Source: Takakia lepidozioides (Eukaryota; Streptophyta; Takakiopsida; Takakiales; Takakiaceae). Taken from it: DNA of 64,000 nt. The notes beneath the pieces were generated by a model. That model made no database searches. It had not been told where the DNA came from and was given only the letters and a program-made list of their open reading frames with translations. Each line of letters opens with the position of its first letter. Position 1 is the first letter of the stretch. This document shows, in pieces, positions 11,001 to 21,322 of the stretch. The translations under genes and the position numbers were made by a program. The stretch is taken from assembly GCA_030704615.1 (NCBI GenBank), contig CM060733.1:72292001-72356000 (forward strand), in the 5' to 3' direction.

Positions 11001-12495
11001 ATTTCCGTACTAGAGACTGTAAAGGTTTCACGTGGACGGAAATGGGGCACAGCATTTCCGTTCGGGAGACTAAAAAGGTTTCATCTGGACGGAAATGCGG
11101 GACCGCATTTCCGTTCGGGAGTGTATGAATGTTTCACCTGGACGGAAATGCGGTGCCGCATTTCGGTTCCACTGCTACATACCTTACTTGTTGGACGGAA
11201 ATGCGGCACCGCATTTCCGTTCTAAAGAGTGTAAAGGTTTCACCTGGATGGAAATGCGGCACGGCATTTCCGTCCGGGAGAGTATAAAGGTATCAGCTGG
11301 ACGGAAATCCGGTACCGCATTTCTGTTGCAGAGAGTGTAAAGGTATCACATAGACGGAAATGGGGCAACGCATGTCCGTTCGGGAGAGTATTAAGGTTTC
11401 ACCTGGACGGAAATGCGGTGCCGCATTTCCGATCCACTGCTACAAACCTTACTTGTGGGACGGAAATGCGGCATCACATTTCCGTACTAGAGACTGTAAA
11501 GGTTTCACGTGGACGGAAATGCGGCACAACATTTCCGTTCGGGAGACTAAAAAGGTTTCATCTGGACGGAAATGCGGTACCGCATTTCGGTTCCATTGCT
11601 ACATACCTTACTTGTTGGACGGAAATGCGGCACCACATTTCCGTTCTAGAGAGTGTAAAGGTTTCACCTGGATGGAAATGCGGCACCGCATTTCCGTTCG
11701 GGAGTGTATAAATGTTTCACCTGGACGGAAATGCGGTGCCGCATTTCGGTTCCACTGCTACATATCTTATTTGTTGGACGGAAATGCGGCACCGCATTTC
11801 CGTTCTAAAGAGTTTAAAGGTTTCACCTGGATGGAAATGCGGCACCGCATTTCCGTTCGGGTGTGTATAAAGGTTTCACCTGGACGAAAATGCGGTACTG
11901 CATTTCGGTTCCTCTGCTACATACCTTACTTGTTGGACGGAAATGTGGCACCGCATTTCCGTTCTAAAGAGTGTAAATGTTTCACCTGGATGGAAATGCG
12001 GCACTGCATTTCCGTTCTAAAGAGTGTAAACGTTTCACCTGGATGGAAATGCGGCACCGCATTTCCGTCCGGGAGAGTATAAAGGTATCAGCTGGACGGA
12101 AATGCGGCACTGCATTTCTGTTGCAGAGAGTATAAAGGTATCACATAGACGGAAATGCGGCAACGCATGTCCGTTCGGGAGAGTTTTAAGGTTTCACCTG
12201 GACGGAAATGCGGCACCGCATTTCCGTACTAGAGACTGTAAAGGTTTCACCTGGACGGAAATGCGGTGCCGCATTTCGGTTCCACTGCAAAATACCTGAC
12301 TTGTTGGACGGAAATGCGGCACCGCATTTCTGTTGCAGAGAGTATAAAGGTATGACATGGACGGAAATGCGACATTGCATTTCCGTTGGGGAGAGTACAA
12401 ATGATTCACGTGGACGGAAATGTGGTTCCGCATTTCTGTTTTGGAGAGTGTAAAGGTTTCACCTGGACGGAAATGCGGCGCCGCATATCCGTTTT
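8037..12495. repeat. Central palindrome array, left copy, 53-bp period (about 84 units)
   Basis: Each unit is a 22-bp palindrome (arm GGAAATGCGG, central YR, mirrored arm) plus a 31-bp spacer. Measured starts 8,554, 8,607, 8,660, 8,713, 8,766, 8,819 and 8,872 are all exactly 53 bp apart; the unit count is array length divided by 53. Three spacer types recur in order over long stretches: GTTCCACTGCTACATACC..., GTTCTAGAGAGTGTAAAGG..., GTTCGGGAGTGTATAAAGG..., giving a 159-bp trimer. From about 9,400 a longer repeat with GTTGCAGAGAG spacers and a degenerate palindrome (GGCAACGCATG) recurs near 9,450, 10,290, 10,880, 11,360 and 12,150. The array fills the gap between the 5' ends of genes A and B. 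Its open frames are by-products of the 53-bp period and not genes. Confidence 0.95.
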
Positions 12496-13005
12496 GGAGA
12501 GTGTAAATGTTTCACATGGACGAAATTGGGCACCGTCCTCTGGATTCCCTTGAAAGAGCACGGACAACAAATCGGCACCACATATTTGTTCCACACTAAA
12601 TTTGTGTCCTAGTCGATGAAAGCCATGTTAAGTGTGATCCATTGTTCCGAAACAACTAAATTGCGGCCTGTCTTAATGAGCAGAACTTGGGTGTCTTAAA
12701 GTTTAACTAACAGTGATGGCACTTGTCTGTGTAAACGTTCATGTCTGCACCGAGAATATTGCTGGATGTACCCTAAGGAGAGACTGTCAGGAGTTGTTAT
12801 TTATTCGCCGAATCGGCCATCATTGTCATACTTACTGTCATATCACACCTCCCACCTTCACGCATGTAGCTTGAGACATTCTTTTCCACTTCAATGTGCG
12901 ACTTCCAATCGTGGATGGACTCCGCAGTTCCCATTACGTGGTGCCTGTGAGCCTTGGTCTGTCCCTATAGTGAACCTCGCACTTGCCAAATTCGTGTTGT
13001 GTTCG
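12496..13005. promoter_or_regulatory. Gap between array and gene A, probable 5' region (left)
   Basis: About 500 bp without palindromes leads to the gene A start. It is matched, inverted, by about 43,243-43,620 in the right copy. An open frame covers it from 12,766, but the first methionine conserved in both copies is at 13,006. I see no convincing TATA box within it; TATAAA strings occur in the array spacers immediately upstream, reading toward gene A. Confidence 0.35.
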
Positions 13006-16000
13006 ATGGCTCCCAATTCCTACGCTATAGTTTGCTGTCCTCCCCAACTTGGCCGAGCCTGGATCCCAAACGAGGGAGGACTTTGCAGAGTGACTGAAAC
13101 TTACCTTTGTTCCAAATTCAAGCTCAAACCGGGCACAGTTTATTTGGAAGAAGAAAGGAAGGATGTTCTTGGACAGGTTGACGAGACCATTGTCGTACTA
13201 GGTAACGATGGAGGTTGCGGAATCGAGTGGCACGTACCCCCATCAGACACCACCTTGTACCGAGCTGTGGAATGCCCATTCCCTTTCCGAATCAGTCACT
13301 TCCGACACCATCCACAAAGGAGTCGAGAAACCGACAGGCGGCCAGTGCCACCAGAGAGGTATGCAACGATAATCATTCCCGACCTGGACCGTCAAGACCC
13401 TCCATCGCTTCTCGTGTCGAGGTATTCGACATTTCTGACGAGGAAGATGAGTGCATTGAGGTCCCCATGTCCTCCACACGGTCGTTCAAATCCGACATGG
13501 ACGTCTCTGCATGTGCTACGCATGTACCCTCAAGCATAACTCCAACCCGGTCCATTGTGCAGCTCCTACGGCAACATCACCTCGATGGTTCTCGCTCCGA
13601 GCTGGCTGCTCTTGACTATGCCAAATTTCCAGTCAGGAAGGTAACGTATCTGCCTCCCAAAGTCGATGGCAATGTCATCTTCGAGTTTCCACCTGTTACT
13701 TCGTCAAACAAAGCCTCAAGGATGTTAACAGACATGGATCAAAAGCATGACAGACACCCCTGGTGTGTGACGAAGACCAGTAGCACGAAAATTGCTGATG
13801 GTATTCGTGTACGATACGTCCTCTGTGCGGGGGAATTGAGGTGCCTCAATCCCGCCTACTTCCACTTTCTCTCCAAAGGAGGGCGGAGAAACAAGACGGA
13901 TTGGACTGGCACAACCCATCATCCATTCGTTGTCTCCAGCCAAGTTCCTGCGGATACTTTCAAGTGCGCACATTGCAAAGAACCACCGACGTGCATGTCC
14001 ATGTGCAGAGCCAAGCAATATTACGTAATCCATTTGCTCCCGGACTTGACTAGAGCTTGCATACACGATGGGGTCCATTGCCACCCCTTGGTGAGAGGTA
14101 ACATGCGGGAGGCTGTGCAGGAAGCACACGACATCATAAAAGAGGAGGTGAAATTGAGCCCCAGAGCCAGACCAAAGCAGATTCAGCTGAAGGCAGCCCA
14201 CAAGATTGCTCTTGGCAAAATCATGTCTGAAGATGGTTCAGACCGAGTGCCCTTGAACGAAGAGGGATGCTTGACCTGTTGGAGTCCGTCTCGCACGTTT
14301 GTAGTCCGAATGTGCGGAATCACATCGTATCTTGCAAGCAGGAGTTCGGCCGGGGATCGGACATGCACTCAATCCTGGAGGTGAAACATATGACTGGATA
14401 TGACTACATCCAACGTAGCAGGTTTCCAGGGCAAGGCAACGAATCCGATCGTTGTTACATTTTTAAAATGTCGACGTGTGGGCTTGGGAGTGGAGTTGAC
14501 TTGGTCACTGGCATGACAACTGGAAACTTGTCGAATGCTTGGGTGATGTTTGATCACATCAAGCGAATTACAAACCATCAGTGGGTGACTATGGGTGCGC
14601 ATGTTTATGACTGTCACTCCAAGAGTCTCATGACGATTGCAATCTGCGAGATGAAAAGGGAGGACACACAGTCAGAGATGCATCTGTGGGAGGGCATAAA
14701 CAAGCAGATGGCAAGGGCGGATTTGCCAGAGCCCAATTTCAGGGGATTCATGGCAGACAACGCTCAGGCCAACTGGGCAGCGGTGCGGCCTGTGTATGGT
14801 GAGGACCCCAATGTTCCAATGGAGGGGAAAGAGAGATCCTGTGGATTCCATTGGATGCAGAGTCTATCTCACTACACTACCAAATTTGTTGCTAGCTCAT
14901 TCCAGGATGAACACCGTGTCCTTTGTACGACGTAGAAGGATGCACCCACATTTGATGACGCGGAGGTTAAGTTTGCTATCATCGAGGCTTGGTGGAATAC
15001 GTCAGGTGCAGTGAAGACAATCAATCTGGGAGCCTTGCACAGCTGGTTGGGGTGGTGGCATTTCCGGTATCGACAGTTTGGACAGTACATGCGGGAGGTA
15101 TGATGCCAGACTTTTCGTGCAATTGTCGTTCTATTACGGACCTTTGCATTGGTCCCCACCATTGTTTCTGTCCTTGTAGGAGCGGTGCTTGGATTCCGAC
15201 ACAGACATGCCGAACACGAATATGGCAGAATCAGTCCACTCCTCCTGGCGAGCGTCTTCTGCCGCACATCTGGTGGACGTAGTGACGGCCACAACGGATG
15301 ACATCGACAGAACAATCATGCAGCAAGCCACGTACTACAAGTTCCTGAGCGGGAAACAATGGGGCTTTGGGCCGGACAGGGAGGAATTGTTGGTACGAAC
15401 AGCTTCGAGGTCGAAGAATCCACTAAAATGGGTGACAACATTGCGAGAGAAGATCAAAGGGACGCCTCTGCACCGCAGAGGTGAACACCTAGAGGGGGAC
15501 GTCCGTACTCGCCCTGTGAGGCGGAGGATTGAAGAGGAACCCGGGTGCGAAGAGGATTCCTGGAGATCCAACATGAACATTCGGACAGCACCTCGAGGTC
15601 CCGTCATGTTGCCGCACAATGTGTCTTCCAACAGTGGAAGCCCAAGAGTTTCCAGATCGCCATCGCCTTCAAGCGGGGATTCCGTGCAAGAAATTCCCAC
15701 CGCTCGCTTGCCCTAGATTCCGCCCGCTGTTATGCAGTGTGGCCAAGCCATTGTGGAGACGACTGTGTCTGCGTCACAGTGGAGAATTGCTCGCACAAAA
15801 CCGGCGTTTCGAGGCAGGTGTTCCGCAATTCGAGTGGATACACGGCAACGTTGTTTAGAGATGATAAGGAGGAATCCAGATGGGGCTGTCCCTGCTCCTA
15901 CTTTTACAGGAAGATTTGTCCATGCAAAGTTTGCGGAGGCGACAACCACCCAGTTCTGGTTCTGCAGGCACGACATTATGACTTGCGTGTATGGAAAGCC

Positions 16001-16119
16001 CAAGTACGGCATACAAACAATGCCAGAGGCTCCCCCGGTGTGGCCGGTGGAACCAGGCTGTGATCTGAGTCAGGTTGAGGCCGACGCCCTTACTGCCGAA
16101 GGATTTTGGATGGTGCAGC
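13006..16119 (+). pseudogene. Gene A, left copy: MULE-like transposase with zinc-binding region, truncated
   Basis: The start is the first methionine shared with the right copy (MAPNSYAIVCCPP). The N-terminal third is followed by a Cys/His-rich region (13,820-14,100: CAHCKEPPTC, then ACIHDGVHCHPL) that looks zinc-binding and is absent from the right copy. A MULE-type transposase-like core follows (about 14,480-14,930), with WVTMGAHVYD, FRGFMADNAQANW and C-x2-HW. A GT-AG intron (15,098-15,179, 82 bp) separates a charged C-terminal exon. Compared with the right copy there is a frameshift near 13,272 (one G lost), a frameshift near 14,262, TGG to TAG at about 14,934 and CAG to TAG at about 15,714. 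The gene ends at 16,119, where a Penelope-like fragment replaces the SWIM finger. It would bind element ends and cut DNA if intact. MULE assignment is by pattern, not by search. Confidence 0.7.
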
Positions 16120-17150
16120 GCAGGCGTAACGGCCGTTTCAATCACCATGAAAGAAATCCCTTTTTAGTGCAAGAAGCACGGGATGAACTAGCATGGCTTC
16201 TTTCTCACCTGTACATGTCTGGACTTGACAAGGCTAACAACAATGTATGTTTTATGTGTGTGAAGCACATAAGAACTCAAGCATACCACCGACTGATGGG
16301 TAAAGATTTCAAACCCTGTTATGAAAATGAGGTATGACTTTCAACTGATTCTGTATTGGTAAGCATTTCTGAAGATTTATAGAAGTTGCTACCTGAAATA
16401 CCAGCAATGGCATGTAACCTCCCCTACATGATGGGAATTTACAAACTACACAAAAAGAAGTACTGTTGGATTACCAATGCCCACAATTGTATTTTCAGCG
16501 AACTTGCCTGTCTATTGACACGTGCCACCATGGACCTATTGCCTCTGGTAAAGGAATGGGTCAGGGCACGACTTGATACTTATGAGAATTTTTTCAAAGT
16601 GTCCACTTCCATGTACCGGATAATAGACAACATCTCTGATTTTACTCTGAATCTACCTGCAAAGATCCATGACGTGTTTGTCGCTGACATCACTCAATGT
16701 TACGAAAACATACCTTTGACAGGTGCAGATAATTTGGGTGCCGCCATCGAATACGTGGTTCAGATTGCCTTCCGGCAATACCACATTGCCCACCCTCGAT
16801 CTTTATTTCAGTTCCGGAAATATGATAAGAGAAGGATGCTGCCTTTTTCTTACACACAGTACATCCAGTTCCTTTCTAACCGACCTGTTAATCAGTCTTA
16901 CAATGTGGTGGTCTCCCAGGCTTTCCCTATTCTGTATATTTCCAGCAGCACTGACTTTGCCTGGAATGAATGTTGTGTTCTTATCCAAACCCTTGGGAGG
17001 AATGGTTTCAAGACCAAGAAGCTGGTTCGAATCCTCATTAAGTTCCTGGAACATGGCTCTTTTCCTGGTCTCCACTTCCCGCTACACGAGCTAATCACCA
17101 AGCTCAGAGGTATAATGGATCCACATGACCTTATACATGTCCTCTTTTGA
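16120..17150 (+). mobile_element. Penelope-like element fragment (RT region), 5'-truncated
   Basis: Immediately after the gene A break the protein changes to a different family: LLSHLYMSGLDKANNN, CVKHIRTQAYHRLMG, then after a short phase-0 intron (16,332-16,382, GT-AG) IYKLHKKKYCWITNA, TRATMDLLPLVKEW and VADITQCYENIPL. These resemble the conserved N-terminal and finger/palm blocks I know from Penelope-like reverse transcriptases of plants and other eukaryotes. No intact catalytic palm motif is seen; the frame degrades after about 16,870 and stops at 17,148-17,150. The first exon is in frame with gene A, forming a chimeric ORF (15,732-16,337). Confidence 0.6.
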
Positions 17151-17222
17151 TTCAAGTGACTGATATGTATTTCCACATGACCGTATACAGGTCCTCTTTT
17201 ATTCATGTGGCTGATATGTATG
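17133..17222 (+). repeat. Short tandem duplication
   Basis: Two copies of a CCACATGACC-TATAC-TCCTCTTTT-TGATATGTAT block, with first copies near 17,133 and 17,175, immediately after the Penelope-like frame. They may mark its 3' junction. Confidence 0.5.
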
Positions 17223-18100
17223 GTACGGGGAGGAAGTAGGATTTCCAACCCCTTTTGACAATCTTGTCCGGGGATTTGGAACTACTTTTGCAATGGGAGA
17301 AACCTTATGAAGGGGTCTGGTATGCACTCCCTTACGGGGTGAGTGCATACCACACTCACTCCATAAGGGACTGCCATACCAGGGGCTGTTTGGTGGGTGC
17401 CCCCTCTCTCCCTCTGTCTCCCTCCTCGGAATTGGCCGGTTGCATCAGTGTTCTTTTCATGATTTTCCATCTATACCAGATGGACTCTAAACAATGTTTT
17501 CACCCGCCTTATAAAGGTTTTCTATCCATACCGGAAGAATCACCTAGGTGGACACTAAAATACCTCTAAAAAGGACCTATAATTTTTCATTCCTCTTTTA
17601 TTGACTTTCATCTATACCAGATGAGTCACTAGAGAATGAAGAATTACCTCCGTAGGGGTTGTGACACTGGCATCCTATCTATAATTTTTCCATCCAGGCC
17701 GGATGAAAAATACCAGGATTTGAATTCGTTTTATTCCTCATTTATGCTTTTTTTTCCATACTGGATGAGGCTTTTTCTTAAGGGATGATGAATTACCTGT
17801 TAGGATGAGAAACCGATGCCTTGGATGATGTATACTGCTTTTTCATCTTGCTGATGGACCTCCTCCAAATAAATGAACCTATTAATTTTTCATATGAACC
17901 GGATGAAAAAAACAGCTTATGATGGCCCTAGAGAATTGTTTAATTACCCTTAATTATTGCTAATTAAGGAGTGAAACCCTAACCCCTACCCTATAATCTA
18001 TTGTTTAAACCTAGCTTACGGATGACATCCGTCGGGTTTTTGAGTTAAAGGGTGTTGATTATTCATCCTCCGCGGATGAAAAATCTTGCTTTGCCCTAGG
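17223..18100. other. Hairpin-rich intergenic DNA with CCGGATGAA motifs
   Basis: No gene is seen. An inverted repeat at about 17,319-17,355 pairs GGTATGCACTC with GAGTGCATACC around CCTTACGGG. Short imperfect palindromes of the form TTTTTCAT...ACCGGATGAAAAA recur near 17,465, 17,607, 17,687, 17,750, 17,888 and 18,064. Confidence 0.5.
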
Positions 18101-19505
18101 GTGTCTCTCCCGCCGTCAGCTGCACTCCTCGTGCTGCTGTGCTCGCGGGTTGAGAGTTATGGCGTATGAGCTCTGCTGCTACCCTGTCAGCTGCTTCGTG
18201 CGCATGCCGGACGAGGGGGATGCGCAATGGCGGCATCTTGTCTCTTCTCACAGGAGAGAGACCCCGCTGTGATGACATCATCTCTTTCCTTCCTCTGGCT
18301 TTTATGTTTCGCAACGGCGCTTGGGTGGGGAAGTATATCGCTCTCTCTCCCTTCTTAAACCTAGCATTTGTATGCTTCGCTTCTCCTTAGCTGTGCTAGA
18401 GGTGGCTTGTCGGTGGCGATGGCGCAGAGTTACCTTCCCCAATCGCTCAAGGTGCTTTTGGTGATTAGGGTTCATTTTACTTCATGTCTTTCTCTCTTGT
18501 TTTTGGGGTTCTTAGTTGACATCGATGACAAGTGTAGGGGTCTGTGATTCACCTGGGGTTCCACAATCCTCACTAACCCATTGGTTTTTGTGGGGGCTTG
18601 TGATGGAACCAGGTGAGGATCTCTACCTACTTTGAATTCTCTTGAGCTTGCAGATAAGGATGTATGCAAAAGGAACATATTGCTGCTGCCTGTAGCCCCG
18701 ATTTCGGCCCGCTGGCTCCCGGTTTGACATGATGATGCTTGTTTTTTACCTATCTTTTGTTGCTGCTGATGGAACATCTCGGCCTGGCAGCTTTGTCTCA
18801 TGCAGCACAGCATGTGAATCCTACCCTGTCTTGAATCTTTGACAGCTTTGCCTGTGGATTTTTAGACTAGTTTTTTTTTTTTTTTTTTTTTTCCAGCCTT
18901 AAAAGAGGAACCAAATGTCAACGTCATCCAAGTCATCAAGGCCTTCGTCAACATATTTCTCATCGTTGACATTTGGTTCCTCAATTATCTCATTGGCGGT
19001 CCTGGATGACAACAACGGTAATAATCTCATACCTCTGCTGCACCAGGCTGAAGAGCGCTGCGAGGAGGCCTGGGAAGGATCTTCCCACCGCCACAAGCTC
19101 CACGGCATGCGCGTGAGCCCGCAAGCTCCTCTAGCATACATCATTGCAACAATTCACAACAATTCACAAGGATCTCACACAAATGCGCAAACATGCAGCA
19201 AGAATGTAGCAGAGAATGGACATGATGAAGGCTCTGAAACCAAAATGACAGGGGATAAGACATGAAGGCGGGCCTGGAGGACCCCGGAATTGCGGGATGA
19301 AAATCCGTTTTGGATGAAAAGTTGGATGAAAAACAGACATACAGACATATTAAGTAAGATAATGTTCATCTGTCGAAGCAATCTCGCTGCTCCCGCAGCT
19401 CTGATTATTCTCGATAATGCTCCTCCACATTGATATTATCTAATACGTAAAAACCTAGCTAGTGTAGTTTTGGTGGGCTTTAAATAGCATAAACTCCCGC
19501 TTGTC
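18101..19505. other. Intergenic DNA, no recognised gene
   Basis: Contains a run of about 22 T at 18,870-18,892, a perfect 19-bp inverted repeat just after it, and three GGATGAAAA motifs near 19,297-19,335. Open frames on either strand show no recognisable domain. Confidence 0.5.
18905..18982. repeat. Perfect 19-bp inverted repeat (hairpin)
   Basis: GAGGAACCAAATGTCAACG at 18,905-18,923 is the exact reverse complement of 18,964-18,982, with a 40-bp loop. It could be a small foldback or a hairpin RNA source. Confidence 0.8.
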
Positions 19506-19510
19506 TTGTT

Positions 19511-19838
19511 AGCATCTCCAGGGGGGTCACACCAAACAACCCTACAACGGTAACCTCCGGCGGCCTCCAACACTCGCCTCCCGAACCCCTAACCCCATCA
19601 AATTACCCTGCAAAGGTCATTTTTGCTGACGTACCTTGCTACGGAGGGCCCACTTGGCAGACCCGGCCTTACCCTCACGCCATAAATGCAAGACTGCATG
19701 CTTTTTATTCTCTCCAGCAGGTACCGGCTGGGCTTAGCTGCACGGTATCCTGCACCAAAGTACGGGCCGGGGGTGCGGATACCAGGGCCGGGGGCTTGCC
19801 GTTGCAGGGGCATTTAGGGACCCCCGGTGGAGATGCTC
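19511..19838. mobile_element. MITE-like element with AGCATCTCCA inverted ends
   Basis: The left end AGCATCTCCAGGGGGGTC matches the inverted right end AGCATCTCCACCGGGGGTC. The interior is non-coding and GC-rich. The element is about 330 bp. The target duplication could not be fixed, so the superfamily is open. A related element lies at 32,349-32,643. Confidence 0.55.
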
Positions 19839-19864
19839 TTACGCTGTGGAGCCCATGGGCTGGG

Positions 19865-19887
19865 CCCGTAATCTCATATTACGGGCA
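19865..19887. repeat. Small hairpin
   Basis: A 9-bp perfect stem (GCCCGTAAT / ATTACGGGC) around a 5-base loop, just outside the MITE-like element. Confidence 0.6.
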
Positions 19888-20279
19888 GAGAGGCAGGTAG
19901 TATTCTTTTCACACCGTCTACAATGCAGTTTTTACGTCCTTACGTGAGTTAAAGTCCTGTAACTAGGGCTTTAGGCGAATCAAGGTTCCCACGCCCTTGG
20001 GCTACCGCCCTCGGGCCTATGGAATCTTGAATCGCGTATAGCCCTCGTTGCAGGACTTCACCTAATACAACAAAAATTGTGACGGAGACGGATATTTTCA
20101 TACATTCGTGGACATTGTTGCGCGTGCTGAGAAACAGCTTCCATGGTGGCCCTGCGAAGTAGACACGTTGATTGTTGCACTCTCCCTCCACACCTGCTTG
20201 GAACCTGCAAGAGCAAGATGACGAAGAACAGGTCGGTTGGGCAAGGATCAGGACTGCCCTAGGTGAGAAGTTTACGTTT

Positions 20280-21305
20280 CTCCTTCCCTCCTTCCACTGT
20301 ATACCCTCAGATTGCAACTCAAACTGATTCGGTCCAAATCCCAGCTGAGGCTGTGTCTATAGCTTCTTCCTTCTGTTTGAGATTCTCTCACTTCGCTTGC
20401 TTCTGTCCCACTTTGCGTGAATTTCGGCTTCAACCCACCTGTTTTTCTCTCTTCTGTTCCCTGCATCTTCCTCTGATTTCATTTGGCATTTGAGGATCTC
20501 TCTGTATCGTTAAGGGATTTTTCTTCTTTTATTACACATTTAGGGTGAGACATCGTTTACCTTGACTCTCGAACCGTCCCTTGATTCGAATTTGACCCAA
20601 GTTACTCTCTTGTGTCTGCGATTTCAACACTTTGTTGCGAGAAGTGTGTTAGTGGATAGCGAAGACTTGCGCCGAATCTCTTCAGTATTCTTCGTACCTG
20701 GTGACTAGCTTTTGACCAGCTGAATAGCTTCATTACTGGGGGAAAGGAAAGAGGGAAGAAGAGAGAAGAAATCTTTTGGCTCTGAGGTGAGTATAGGGGA
20801 CAGGAGTGGAGGCAAGGCTTGAGAGAGGAAGAAATTTGATGGTACTATATTGGAAAGGGACTGTGGGATAATGGGACACTGGAGGACTTCTACAGACCAG
20901 GTCGAGAGTGGGAGGGGAGGGTGGGAGCCCGTTAGAGTTTACTTTCCATAGCCTCGTGCATATAGAAACATGGGAAGGAAGAGTAGAGAGTGACGTAGAA
21001 CTACTGTGGATATACAGTAGTTCCACAACAGAAGACCTAAAAACGTGGGAGAGTGGAACCCTTTACACCTCCCCTCAGCCCTGGCCCATGGCTTCACCTA
21101 CTAGCAGCTTGAGTTCATGGCATAGTGCGGTCCCTTTGAAGTCTAAAGAATTATCTGATTTTATGCATGGTTTGACGAAGGCTCAGGGAAATTTGAACTA
21201 CATTAGGAATGAGGCAAGTATGGACTAACTAATCAAAGCCCAAGGTTATTTTAACGTGGATAACTGCTGAAATAGTGGCTCCTTCATGGTCTGGTGATAC
21301 TGCAG
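20280..21305 (+). promoter_or_regulatory. Probable 5' region and leader intron of the DUF569 gene
   Basis: Pyrimidine-rich leader-like DNA (20,280-20,530) is followed by a strong donor GAG|GTGAGTATAG at 20,787 and an acceptor ACTGCAG at 21,305, 17 bp before the DUF569 start codon. This fits a non-coding first exon and a leader intron. It is inference from splice signals only; no transcript is available. ORFs here show no domain. Confidence 0.35.
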
Positions 21306-21322
21306 GTAGTGTAGCCCTGGCC

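Noticed and set aside
8505-12453. Long ORFs with repeated GNAAPHFRS / MRHRISV peptides
   Set aside because: They exist because the 53-bp unit happens to lack stops in some frames; every frame and strand gives similar peptides, with no start context or domain.
8037-12495. CRISPR array
   Set aside because: 22-bp palindromic repeats with 31-bp spacers look like one, but the spacers are themselves a few repeated types, there are no cas genes, and the setting is a plant nuclear transposon.
16386-17150. Telomerase reverse transcriptase
   Set aside because: Blocks such as YKLHKKKY and DITQCYENIPL fit Penelope-like RT better and no telomerase-specific region is seen.
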